From Oryzias latipes (taxonomy: Eukaryota; Chordata; Actinopteri; Beloniformes; Adrianichthyidae), in the NCBI RefSeq assembly GCF_002234675.1, contig NC_019859.2, positions 6,789,240-6,853,239 on the forward strand: DNA of 64,000 nt, given 5' to 3'. Position 1 is the first letter of the stretch. Every line of letters begins with the position of its first letter. Of this stretch, positions 12,991 to 22,648 are shown in pieces. The notes beneath the pieces were generated by a model. The model ran no database searches, was not told where the DNA came from, and saw nothing but the letters and a program-made list of their open reading frames with translations. The position numbers and the translations under genes were made by a program.

Positions 12991-13326
12991 TACCATATTT
13001 TACGTTAACATGATGCTAACACAGCTAACGAGTAAGTATGATGGACTATGTTTTTTTATGTGTTACGAACAAAGTTTACGGGTATCACAGGGATTGAAAA
13101 CACCAACGCTTCTGATACGGCTAACATGTGGCATGTTAAAAACAAAGTTATTGTAATTGCAGTTGAATAAAGTCTGACTGACAGATGGACTCAACTCTGA
13201 CTCTTGTCTCGCTTTATGTGCCTTACAGATTAGTGCTCCTCACATATGACAAAAGATCAAAAATAGACTATTCATTGATGGTAAGCCTTATTATTCCATG
13301 TGCCATGTGGTGCAGAAAATACGGTA
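12991..13326. mobile_element. Putative TA-target MITE (Tc1/mariner or pogo-like)
   Basis: The left end TACCATATTTTA and the right end AAAATACGGTA form an imperfect inverted pair bounded by TA, as expected for Tc1/mariner-type ends ('accgtatttt'). The 336-bp interior is non-coding. A related degenerate stretch may lie at 62140-62400. The inverted ends are short, so the call is tentative. Confidence 0.45.
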
Positions 13327-14012
13327 ATTTATAACTTTTTCATTAACAATTACTTTGTTTTATGGGACGCAAAATTTTAGTATTACAACTGGTGTCATAG
13401 TTGTCTAAGGTTGTAATAGATTTTTCTGTCTGTGTCGGGCTTTGCTCTCTAATTAGGGGCGTCTTATTTCTCCGCTGCTGACCTTGGCACTGTCTTTAAG
13501 GTCGGCTGTCAGGGCAAGTATAAGTGACGGATGTTTTGAGAACCCCCTTGATTGTCTGATTTGTGGGAAAGTTGGCAGTTCACACGCTGTTCAGTCGCTG
13601 GGTGGGGCTAAACCTGCAACCACTTGTCTCAAGTGTAGCAGCTTAAGGCGATCTCGTTTGCCACTTTATGGGTAAATGGAGCTGTATACTGTGAGCCTTC
13701 ATAACGGGATTTACCTGCCAAAAAATTGGGATCTGCTCCTAAAGAATGTTGCAGCATTTTCACGAGGCTCTTCCCCCTTGCCTCCTCCCTGTGACATGAC
13801 TTTGCAGTGCATCACTTGTGGCTGTCGGTAAATGTTAACAGACTCCAGGGGTGGTGAAGAATGCAGACAGTTCATCTTCTGACACACTTTAAGCTCATTA
13901 TGTTGCTGAGCTGACAAACATTTGGTTTGATGAGACCTGCTTCTTCACAGACTGTTTTTTTTTTATTGTATCTAATCTGCATTTCTACTAGCTGAGCTCA
14001 CATTGAGTGAGT
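13327..14012. other. Non-coding upstream of chemokine gene
   Basis: No gene recognised. This is the 5' flank of the chemokine gene. The segment 13435-13680 is GC-richer but its frames carry no recognisable domain. Confidence 0.45.
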
Positions 14013-14027
14013 GAAAGTGGAAATTCC
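14013..14027 (+). promoter_or_regulatory. Composite IRF-like / kappaB-like site
   Basis: GAAAGTGGAAA (14013-14023) resembles an interferon-response GAAA-GAAA pair, though with 3-nt rather than the usual 2-nt spacing. It overlaps GGAAATTCC (14019-14027), a good kappaB-like sequence. It lies about 85 bp upstream of the TATA box of the chemokine gene. Binding is inference. Confidence 0.4.
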
Positions 14028-14072
14028 AGTTCATTTTTAGGGTCTATCTAGATGGGAAATCACATGGTTTGA

Positions 14073-14082
14073 GGGAAACTCC
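14073..14082 (+). promoter_or_regulatory. NF-kappaB consensus site
   Basis: GGGAAACTCC matches GGGRNNYYCC at every position and sits 28 bp upstream of the TATA box. This is a typical arrangement for inducible inflammatory chemokine promoters. Function is inferred from position and match only. Confidence 0.6.
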
Positions 14083-14110
14083 CCTTACTCCCCCCCCCAC
14101 ATTCCCTACA

Positions 14111-14116
14111 TATAAA
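14111..14116 (+). promoter_or_regulatory. TATA box of chemokine gene
   Basis: TATAAA in 'ctacatataaaggcag', 115 bp before the ATG. It predicts a transcription start near 14140 and a 5'UTR of about 90 nt. Confidence 0.65.
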
Positions 14117-14231
14117 GGCAGAAGAGGCTCACAGCAGAGGCTCATTCTTCTGCTCTTCTGATTTAGGAGGAACCAGGTCTTACTTTTTTCTGCTAAGGAA
14201 TTTTCTGGACCAGATTTTCTTTGGGTAAAAA

Positions 14232-14972
14232 ATGGGCCTCGCAAAGAAAGACGGCGCTCTGCTGCTGGCTGTGGTGGCTGCAGTCTGCATCCAGCTCTAT
14301 CAGGGTAAGATTTCTGCAGGACCATGTGCAGATCATGATCAAAGTGCAAAACTTGCAAGACTGACAGTGCCTGTTCTTTTGCAGCTCAGCATGTGGTGGG
14401 ACGGTGTCGGTGTTATGAGGAAGTGCGGCTGATGGCCATTAAAAGAAACATCACAGACTTTCAAGTCAAGGAAAAAAGTGCGGCGTGCAGTAAAATTCAA
14501 TTAATGTGAGTTGAGATGGGGGGTTTATTGATGTTTTGTGGATCTCTTGAGTCGTTCTGACTTTTCTGGTTCTGTTCTTTGTGATGTTTCAGAGTCACTT
14601 TCATGGAAGCAAACAGCACCGCAGTAGAGAGATGCGTAAAACCTCAAGGATACAAGGCCAAGCAGCTTCTAAAGTGCTGGGAAGGGTAAGTTGCATGACT
14701 TTTGTGATCATGGCACGCATCTGCGTCAAACCTTTTAGAACTCAATCCTACAGAAAGACCTGTCAAAGACTGTCAAAGTCAACCACTTTCTCTATAAAAA
14801 AAAAATAATAAAAAAAATTCAGTAATCCCCATGACAGATCAACATGGGGCCTCCCCTCCACCCCCTGCAGACTCCCAGATGTTTCACATTAGTTCTCTTG
14901 CCTAACTCCACTCTCTTTTCTCCAAGGATAAACAAAAATGAGAGCCGAAAGATGGAGTGCATCAACCACTAA
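14232..14972 (+). CDS. CXC chemokine, four coding exons, 110 aa
   Basis: Exons by GT-AG boundaries are 14232-14304, 14385-14505, 14593-14685 and 14927-14972. The intron phases are 1, 2 and 2, as in CXCL8-type genes. The joined product is 110 residues. Residues 1-24 form a signal peptide (KKDGALLLAVVAAVCI core). The CXC motif is C32-R-C34, followed by C59 and C79 as the expected third and fourth cysteines, with IQLIVTF as the second strand and a C-terminal helix. No ELR precedes CXC (the residues are VVGR), so it is an ELR-negative ligand. Odd features are two further cysteines (C93, C107), three N-glycosylation sequons (N47, N72, N100), and C3-C4 spacing of 20 rather than the usual ~16. The secreted product would bind a CXC receptor and direct leukocyte migration. 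The exact orthologue among fish CXC ligands is not recognised. Kept because exons, phases, TATA box, poly(A) signal and fold all agree. Confidence 0.9.
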
Positions 14973-15178
14973 AGGAGCAGAGGAGTGGAGGAGTGGAGCA
15001 CATGAGCTGCAGGAAGGCCGAGCTGTTCTTTCACTCATCTCCTCATGGGACGGGACCGAGAAACAAGGGAACCAGTGGATGTAAAGAATGTAAAGGCGAA
15101 AAGATGTGGAAGAACTAAGGCCCGTGTAAAAACTGATGCATTTTATCTGTCTTTGCGTGGCAAATTATTTATGCAGAC

Positions 15179-15187
15179 TTATTTATT
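15179..15187 (+). promoter_or_regulatory. AU-rich element nonamer in chemokine 3'UTR
   Basis: TTATTTATT matches the class of UUAUUUA(U/A)(U/A) destabilising elements found in cytokine and chemokine 3'UTRs. It lies 207 bp after the stop codon and 54 bp before AATAAA. Activity is inferred. Confidence 0.55.
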
Positions 15188-15240
15188 TTTGAAATTTGTA
15201 TGAAATGTCTTTATTTTTTTTCTACAAATATATGGAAGCA

Positions 15241-15246
15241 AATAAA
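15241..15246 (+). promoter_or_regulatory. Poly(A) signal of chemokine gene
   Basis: AATAAA, 268 bp after the stop codon at 14970-14972, with a T-rich region downstream. It defines a transcript of about 0.7 kb after splicing. Confidence 0.7.
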
Positions 15247-15473
15247 GTTAATTTTTGATATAGAAGTGAACTGTTCAGATTTTTTTTTATCTTGAGGTCT
15301 CTTTTCTTAGCAAGAAATGCACTTTATAAACTATATATTTCAAAGTTCTGCAGTGAAACGGCATCAAACAGTGTCAAGGTTATTTCTGAAAACACAAGAC
15401 AGTACTAACAAAGGAAACAAACACCAAGAGCCAGGTACGATTTCTCGCGAGGAGACCTGGAAACAGAATCAGG

Positions 15474-15758
15474 TTATTTAGAATCAGGTCTCTCCAGTTA
15501 CATAGTGAGTGAATTATCTATAGGTCACAAGGTAGTTGTCAATAATTTTCTGCTGCAGTCACAGGACGTTTTGTTTTTCATGATTAAATCAACTCACATT
15601 CCAGACACTTCTTTCCTTTCTGCTGAAGTGATCAGTTCTCTGAAATAGCAGACGGAAAGATCCCAACACAACCACTTTAATTGTGTGAGAAAAACAGAAC
15701 ACAAAAACTGTCTTAAAAACAGCAGTTAGAATGATAAACAAAATATATACATTCAACA
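15474..15758. repeat. 285-bp direct repeat, copy 1
   Basis: Aligns without gaps to 18521-18805, with about eight substitutions by eye (roughly 97% identity). It starts 'ttatttagaatcaggtctc' and ends 'atacattcaaca'. It does not begin TG or end CA and has no clear LTR signals. The two copies bracket a 2.76-kb segment containing the envelope remnant, and copy 1 begins about 230 bp after the chemokine poly(A) signal. Confidence 0.9.
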
Positions 15759-15884
15759 TATACTCCCTGTTTATCATTCTAACAGCTGCATTCTCACATC
15801 ATAAATAGACAACTTCATTCCTGATTTTCTGTCTACTTATCATTTTCACATTTCACATTTGCCCATCGAGACGACTGTTGTTGT

Positions 15885-15936
15885 GAATTTGGGCAATACA
15901 AATAAAATTGAATTGAATTGAATTGAATTGAATTCA
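15885..15936 (+). repeat. LINE/SINE-type 3' tail ending in (ATTGA)n
   Basis: 'gaatttgggcaatacaaataaaattgaattgaattgaattg' is the style of a non-LTR retroelement 3' end with short tandem repeats at its terminus. Only the tail is present. Confidence 0.5.
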
Positions 15937-16109
15937 CAGTCCTGTTAAAATGTACACTCAGAAGAATATGTTTTAAGAGTCCTTTATTCACTTAGGCATG
16001 TTTTTTTTTTGGATAGTTATGTTTTTATTTGTTATGTGTGAATTTTCAGTTTCCTATATATATATACTACTCCTATCTTTGTTTTATTTTATTTAACTTA
16101 ACCTTGGCA

Positions 16110-16200
16110 TTAAGAGCAGAGAGCAAAGTAAGAATTTCATTGTGCAGGGAAAACCTTTTCTTTCTGTGCACATGACAATAAACCCTTTGAATCTTGAACA
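16110..16200 (+). repeat. Retroelement 3' tail fragment
   Basis: 'gtaagaatttcattgtgcagg...catgacaataaaccctttgaatcttgaa' is a common fish retroelement ending. It is short and non-coding and abuts the end of the envelope remnant. Confidence 0.45.
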
Positions 16201-16210
16201 GGCGTTGGAG

Positions 16211-17183
16211 TTAGTAGGTGTCATTTTCGTCCTCTTCTTCACTGTCCTCCACATCAGCCAGCAAGTTAGCCATTTTAGGCTGTTCCGGTGCGTGGAAGGT
16301 GACATCTATGATCCGTAAGATTACTCCACGAATGCACGGAATGCAACAGCATCCACACAGGGTCAGCAAGGCAGCAAAAACTGCCACAGACAGGAGAATT
16401 GACAACAACAGGTTTTTGTACCTACCAAACACCATCATCCTCTGGTCCCACATTGATGTGTCCACTCCGGAATGAGCCTTCATTTTCCTGCTTAATGTCC
16501 GTAGACCCTCCAGGGCCTTCGTGAAACGTCCGTCAGGAGCTGTGTTATTTGGAATGATGTTACAACATGAGTCTCCAATCACGCTGAATACTCCACCCTT
16601 CTCAGCCAGAAGCATGTCCAGGGCTATCCTGTTCTGATAGGCCATGAGGGAAGTTGCTCTCAGCTTGCTCATGGACTGCTGTGAACATCTCTTCAGAATA
16701 GTTAGCCAGTCTTCGCACATTGTAATGTATGTAATTAATTCCGTCAACATTCTTGTTAGGTGTCACAGGAAACAGTGCACTTATGATGGGGATATTCTCG
16801 AATCCAGCTGCAACTTGGTCTGCCAGCTTGTATTCGTCTGGAAGACCGCTCGGTGCCCCAATGGCATCGATGTAGGTGGGATCATCTCCCCACAGTTTGC
16901 GATGCACTGCTCTTTTTGATAGTTTGCCAGGGATTCCTTGATCTTGAATGTAAACAACAGACAAAAATGAGTTAATAGAAACTGCAACAACATTCACCGG
17001 AAGCATGCACGTGCTATTTAACTCAAGAGGCGGGGGTACTATTTTAAGAAGAGGTCTGGGACCCATGCGCACAACACAATCTGAGTGCGTGGATTGTCCA
17101 GCCTGTTTTGCCATTAATAACCAATTATTTATTTGTCCTGTTACACCAGTTACAATTTCAAATTCAACATCTACAGTCTTGTC
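16211..17183 (-). pseudogene. Broken endogenous retrovirus envelope (env) remnant
   Basis: Read on the minus strand, this is a fragment of a retroviral envelope glycoprotein, whose normal role is receptor binding (surface subunit) and membrane fusion (transmembrane subunit). The fusion-subunit part is well preserved: a heptad/immunosuppressive-like segment leading to AEKGGVFS..GDSCC, i.e. a C-X6-CC-type loop, then a hydrophobic membrane span (LLLSILLSVAVFAALLTL) followed by cysteines and an acidic tail to the stop at 16211. The surface subunit is mostly missing: only a short piece (17183 to about 16990) precedes the fusion subunit. Breaks are an in-frame TAG at 17184-17186 separating a further open segment up to 17525, a large internal loss near 16930-16990, and a one-base frame change near 16650. 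No gag, protease or polymerase and no paired LTRs are visible. It is non-functional as a full envelope; a short fusion-subunit peptide could still be read. Confidence 0.8.
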
Positions 17184-17186
17184 CTA

Positions 17187-18520
17187 AGTTTTAAAAAAGC
17201 GCACTCCATTTCTAGAGGCTGTCATACTCAATTTTGGTTCATAATTCTTTTCATTACTTGCCACTTCACATACAATGAACATGAAATCTACGTCAGCTTT
17301 GCTGGCAGAATAAGCCCATAACAAGAAAAACTGAGCTGGCCTGAGTCTAGCCCGCCCCACTGTTTCATTCTCTAGTTCATTTTTATTGTACATTATTTTG
17401 GTTTCTTTGTCGACGAAGACGAAAACGAACCAATCGGCGCCTTGAAACATGAACACAGGAGGGCGGAGAGGAAGTGGAGAGAAACGAAATAAACTGTACA
17501 TTTCAAAATGTTTAAAAAACAGCAAATGATGTGCAGAGATTGTTCATGTTTTAAAGGAGGGCTTAAGACCTACTGTACCTTTTTAATTTAGCTTTTAGTT
17601 TAATTTTATTACTTTATTTGATATTTTAATAATTTATGTTCTCTTTTTACTAGTTTTATATGTGTATTTATATACATTTATTTATTTAATTATTTTTACT
17701 TATTTATTTATTTTTAATGTTTTAGTCACACTTACTATTTTATTTGTCCATTAAGGTTTATGTTTGTAATTATTTGTTTTTTGTTCTTGTTTTAAATATA
17801 TTTTAATTTTTATTTGCTTCCTTTTCCATTTTACTTGTAACTCCAGTGTTTTCCTCTCGGTGACTGACCCTTTTCAGTGAACGGGGTCCCTGCAGTGGGA
17901 CTTCCCGGGTCTGACTCTTTTTATCGGATCTGGGGGGTCCTGTGGTAATGTACTCTGTGAACTTGGGGGGGTGGGGGTCACTGATGTGGACATATCCCCA
18001 AGGTATCGTTTCCCCACTTCAGGACGAATCCAGGTCTCTGCTTTCCATCATTTTATCCCTCTTTTTATCATTGTGTGTGTGCGTGTTTGTGTGTGTGTGT
18101 GTGTGTGTTGGGGGGGGGGGGTTGTCGGCATTATTTGTTGAGTCATTTTGCTTTTAAATTTGATTGTATTTTATGCAAAGCACTTTGAGTGACATGTGTT
18201 GGAAAAGTGCTATATATAAAGGTTGAACTGGCATTTTATGATGTTCAGTTTACGCCCTGAACTGTAAAACGATTATGTCTTTTACACTCGGTTCACGCAC
18301 CGCAGTTGACTATTTTTGGCCTCTTTTAATTCTTTAGAGAATCCACTACCTAGTGACTCACATTCTCACCACATATTTTAGTGTGGTGCAAATCATACTC
18401 ACCACTCCTGGTCTGTTCCTCGGAGTTCCATCAACCGTCGGGGTCCCAGTCGCTGAGAGGAATCTCGTCCCGGAAAGCAGCTGCTTACTGAAGCACATCC
18501 TTCGTCCCATCCTCGCATCC
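17187..18520. other. Non-coding: possible env flank, T-rich DNA, LINE tail
   Basis: 17187-17525 is open on the minus strand in the same frame as the envelope remnant but has no feature I can recognise. 17540-17830 is T-rich. 18071-18120 holds a (GT)n then poly-G tract. 18160-18235 ('caaagcactttgagtgacatg..ggaaaagtgctatatataaa') is a non-LTR retroelement tail. 18300-18520 has no recognised content. Confidence 0.45.
18071..18121 (+). repeat. (GT)n microsatellite plus poly-G
   Basis: GT units from about 18074 to 18109 with one interruption, followed by about 12 G residues. Confidence 0.85.
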
Positions 18521-18805
18521 TTATTTAGAATCAGGTCTCCCCAGTTAAATAGTGAGTGAATTATCTATAGGTCACAAGGTAGTTGTCAATAATTTTCTGC
18601 TGCAATCACAGGACGTTTTGTTTTTCATGATTAAATCAACTCACATTCCAGACACTTCTTTCCTCTCTGCTGAAGTGAACAGTTCTCTGATATAGTAGAT
18701 GGAAAGATCCCAACACAACCACTTTAATTGTGTGAGAAAAACAGAACACAAAAACTGTCTTAAAAACAGCAGTTAGAATGATAAACAAAATATATACATT
18801 CAACA
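18521..18805. repeat. 285-bp direct repeat, copy 2
   Basis: Gap-free near-identical partner of 15474-15758 in the same orientation. Sequence diverges immediately outside both ends. Confidence 0.9.
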
Positions 18806-21484
18806 AACAGGCTTTAGGAAAACTTTATAACTAGAGCAGAGACTCTCAATTAACACACAAACTCATGCAGGATATTGGATCAACAGGAACAAAAAGCAGG
18901 TTAATTGCCTTTGAAGTGTGCATTTTTTAGATAAAGTATTCGATTTAGGCTTTTATATGTTTGGGGTTGCTTTGTCAAATCATGCAGTTGCAATAGCAAC
19001 CCTGGCGCCGCCCTGGAAAATTAGCTAAATTTGGGCCGTTCTGTCTCATTAAAACATGCTCTGTAATATCTTTATATCTTAGATCAAGTTAAATACATTT
19101 GTTTGAATAATGTTTGGCCAAAATGATTTTGCCAAGTTTCATTCAGTGATTAAACAGAAAGAAAAACATCACTTGTTGTTGCTGCAGAAACAACAGAATC
19201 TGTAGGCAAACAAAATTCAAGCAAATCTATTCAGACTGTTTTGATCTGCTTTCACTTGTAGTGAATTTGCGTTTCAATGATTAGAAAATTGTCTTGGACT
19301 TACCGTAGAACAATCTCATCAAAGCAGATGTATAGACTGGTTTCTCTATGTTACCCTATTCCACCCAGCTTCTCTCTGTGCTTGTTGGGAGCCAGAACCT
19401 GACTCAGCACCAAGTTTTTAGCTTGCAGTACAGATTCCTAGCAGCCATGTATGGGTATGGGTCAGAGGGAGGAGCCATTCCATGTTGATTTGCTCCGTGG
19501 TTGGGTTTTTGGTTGTCTGGTCAAAACAAAAGGGGTTGAATTACTTTCAAACAAGCAACTCATGGATTTAAAAAAAAAATACAGAGTAAACATTGTTTAT
19601 TTTACTCCACCGAAAATCAAATAGAGTTAAAGGTGGTGAGTTGCATAAGCTTTGTGAGGGAGGGAGATGGTCCACAGAGCTGGATGCCTGTAGCAATGGG
19701 CTTCCCAAAACAAATCCACATTTTGTTTATTTAAAAGCTGGTTTTGGAGACGAGCCCGCAACCATCGGGCCCCAAATTCAGTAAACCACATCCATCCACC
19801 TACAAAAGGTGGAGGAGTCTGCTGTAAAACCTGGGAATGCCAGATTCTTGTAAGTGTAGCAGCTTTAGTACCACATGCATGTGAAGCTCTGCTTCCTTTA
19901 CGACCTCCTGGATTTGTCATCGTTGTGTTTTTCGGACACATCCAACAGGTGGGTTAAGTCAGTCGCTCCTAGAAACATTCTTTGTTTTTCCAACCATCCT
20001 CAATGTGTGTTTCTCTGGGGTGAGGATTTCACATCTGTTTTTCTGGTTCATTTTGTATTTTTTTCTTCTGTCACATTGTCCCTTGGTTTCATTCACCTTA
20101 AAATTTTACTTTTTTTTTTTTTTTTTTTTTAATAAATCAACTTGTTTTTCTTTAAAACATGTTTTATATAACATTTTGACTTGAAAAAAGAAACAACATC
20201 TACCAAAAGCGGAGCAAAAGTTTTTTAAATAGCTGAAAATTAAACCTGAAGAGGCCCTTATTCAAAACAAATCATTAGGTATTGCAATAAAAGAACACAA
20301 ATAGAGGACACAAACAGTTAATTAATTGTGTAAATTATAAATCTACCAATGTTTTTAAAGGACTTTACAGAAATTGTCAGTTCATCCCTCCCCCCTGTTT
20401 TGAAAAGTCATTTTCCACTCCCCTTCTTCCTGGGCTACGGGCGGTAACAGGATTTCATGTCCATGCGCGTTTTCTTTCCTTTATCTGCACGTTTAAAAAC
20501 TTCATTCACACTTTAATTTCACAATCACACATTTTTTGTCATGCTCATGATTTCACAATTGCTTTTCTTGGTTTTCTAAGAGCATTTGACTGTGCATGTT
20601 TAGGTTTTATCCTGAAGAAAAGCAGCTTTTCATTTGAAGGGATGAAGCTGAGCGTTATTGATCAGCTCCCTCTGATTGATGGGATCATTTAACCGGGCAA
20701 AGCAAAGATTTTCTTACTGGCTTCGCTTCAGGGAAGTAAGAGTGTGGGAAAGACAGGACCCTAACACATGTGAGGTGGTGTTGTCACCATGGAGATGGGT
20801 CACATGTCCTCAAGTGAGCAGGGAGCAGAGCTGAATGTGATCAGTTTATTACCATACAAAGTTGAATGTATGAATGAAGAAAATTGACATTATCTGTAGG
20901 TTGTCAGTGATGCCTAGTTTGACGCCAGGTGTATTTTCTGAAGCAGAAACCTGATTATTTTTGTTCATGTAGTTATCATCAGGCGCCATGCGGAGGCGCC
21001 AACGTGATGATGAAGTATTTAGTTCTCAGATGAAATCTCAAACTACAGCGAAAACTAAACTGGACAAATCGTTACAGGAGTCTTTCTTACATTAACTGAT
21101 TTTTCAAAAATATGTTTTTAAACGCAAATGTACACGTCAATCTGTGGGTTTTCAGGAATTGAACTAAAAGTCACTAAAATATTTTGCTGTTTTTTAAAAT
21201 GGTTTGTCATTAATAGATCAGTACCAAAAAAATAAAAGCTATGAAGTTAATTCTCCTCATGAAACCAAAAACAGCTCATAGATTAAAACCCCAAAATAAT
21301 TTATTTTTAAAGGTAGAAGTGGTTCAGACAACAGTAAAGAATCAAATAAAATGTTTCTCATATACATACATTTGAGAGACGTAAATGTTGCCAAAAGAAA
21401 AACATGAAATACATAAAAATGTGACTTGTTAAAGATTGTTTAAATGAAATGAGGTGAATGAACTTACTGCCGCTCTGCAGAAAC
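18806..21484. other. Non-coding stretch
   Basis: No gene recognised. A T-run lies at 20109-20130. 20965-21015 contains a small 'ggcgcc..cggaggcgcc' inverted pair. The frame at 19627-19941 (minus) lacks motifs. Confidence 0.45.
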
Positions 21485-22180
21485 TAGGGATGGGAATAGA
21501 AGCCCCATGAAGCTTTCCTCGGGGTTCATGTAATTGTGCTGGAAAAATGAACCAACCATTCGGGGCTTTGAAACCACACAGAACATCGGCATCTGGTGGC
21601 GGACTGGACGTATATCATATGCCTAAACTAAGCTCCTTGTAATACTTCAATGAGAAAATCATAATGAAAACCGTAAAACAAAGCAATGTTGTTAATGATG
21701 ATTAAAAAAAACAATGTTAAACAACACAGCGAGTTATGTTATCTGTGAGAAGAGCTATCTTTACTCCTACACTTTAACACCTCGCCATTATATATTGATA
21801 GAAGTATTTTCGTTATAAATAACGTTCATGGTGAATTGTCCTCTTAGGAGAAAGCGAGTTGAAATGATCCTGAGCCCCAGTACGTTTTTTACCAGGAACC
21901 AATGAACTGACCCTGATTCCAATACAGGGCAGACAATAGAACTTGTCCGGAAATGTTCGGGATTCATGTGTGCTATTTACAGAGAATAGCGCGCCCAACT
22001 GTTCAAACACAAGTGACATCTGAACTGTGGTTCCACCAAACTACGCATTTGGCGCTTCATACGTCATCAACCAAGTGATCTGCGCTAGTTGACACACACC
22101 CCGAAACATTGTGCCGAACCACTCTGTTTCATGAAGGTGAAACGTGCGCCGGAGCGTCCGTGTCAAACGGGCCATCCCTA
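21485..22180. mobile_element. hAT-like non-autonomous transposon (MITE)
   Basis: The inverted ends TAGGGATGG...CCATCCCTA are flanked by an 8-bp duplication, GCAGAAAC at 21477-21484 and GCTGAAAC at 22181-22188 (one mismatch). An 8-bp duplication with TAGGG..CCCTA ends is characteristic of hAT elements. The 696-bp interior has no transposase. Confidence 0.8.
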
Positions 22181-22357
22181 GCTGAAACTATGACCTGGAA
22201 AACAACACAGGTTTTCTTTAAGTTTGAGCTATGGTAGCACAAGAAAAAAGGTCAAAGAGGCAAAAATTGTGTGTTTAGTGAAGACACTGCCTCCTCACCT
22301 GTTGCTCCACCATTTCTCTACACTTTCTAGATGCAAAGCTGCTCCTACATCATTTAA

Positions 22358-22644
22358 AGGGTCTATAGCATGCTGTTCTTAAGCCTTCCAGATTAAAGTA
22401 TATCCATATGTGATGACATTACCTGGCAGCGCAGACTCTTCTTGGAAGGGGCTGTTCCCCACTTGAGAGCCCGCTCGTTTTCGTGGATTGGGAGGGGCTG
22501 GTGCTCAGACAGGAGGGTTGGAGAGGAATACTCAGAGACGCGTGAATGGAGCAAAACACTGCTTTGGGGTTGTTTTCCGTGAGGATTTAACAACATGATT
22601 CACTTGAAAGCTCAAAAAGGTTGATTTAGCATGATATAGATCCT
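22358..22644. mobile_element. TTAA-flanked MITE
   Basis: The left end AGGGTCTATAGCATGCT and the right end AGCATGATATAGATCCT are imperfect inverted repeats, bounded by TTAA at 22354-22357 and 22645-22648. TTAA target duplication points to piggyBac or Kolobok transposases acting in trans. 287 bp, non-coding. A related left end occurs at 55875. Confidence 0.75.
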
Positions 22645-22648
22645 TTAA

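Noticed and set aside
15474..18805. The 285-bp repeats as LTRs of the provirus that supplied env
   Set aside because: No TG...CA ends, no target duplication, no primer-binding site, and no gag or pol between them. Kept as an unexplained direct repeat instead.
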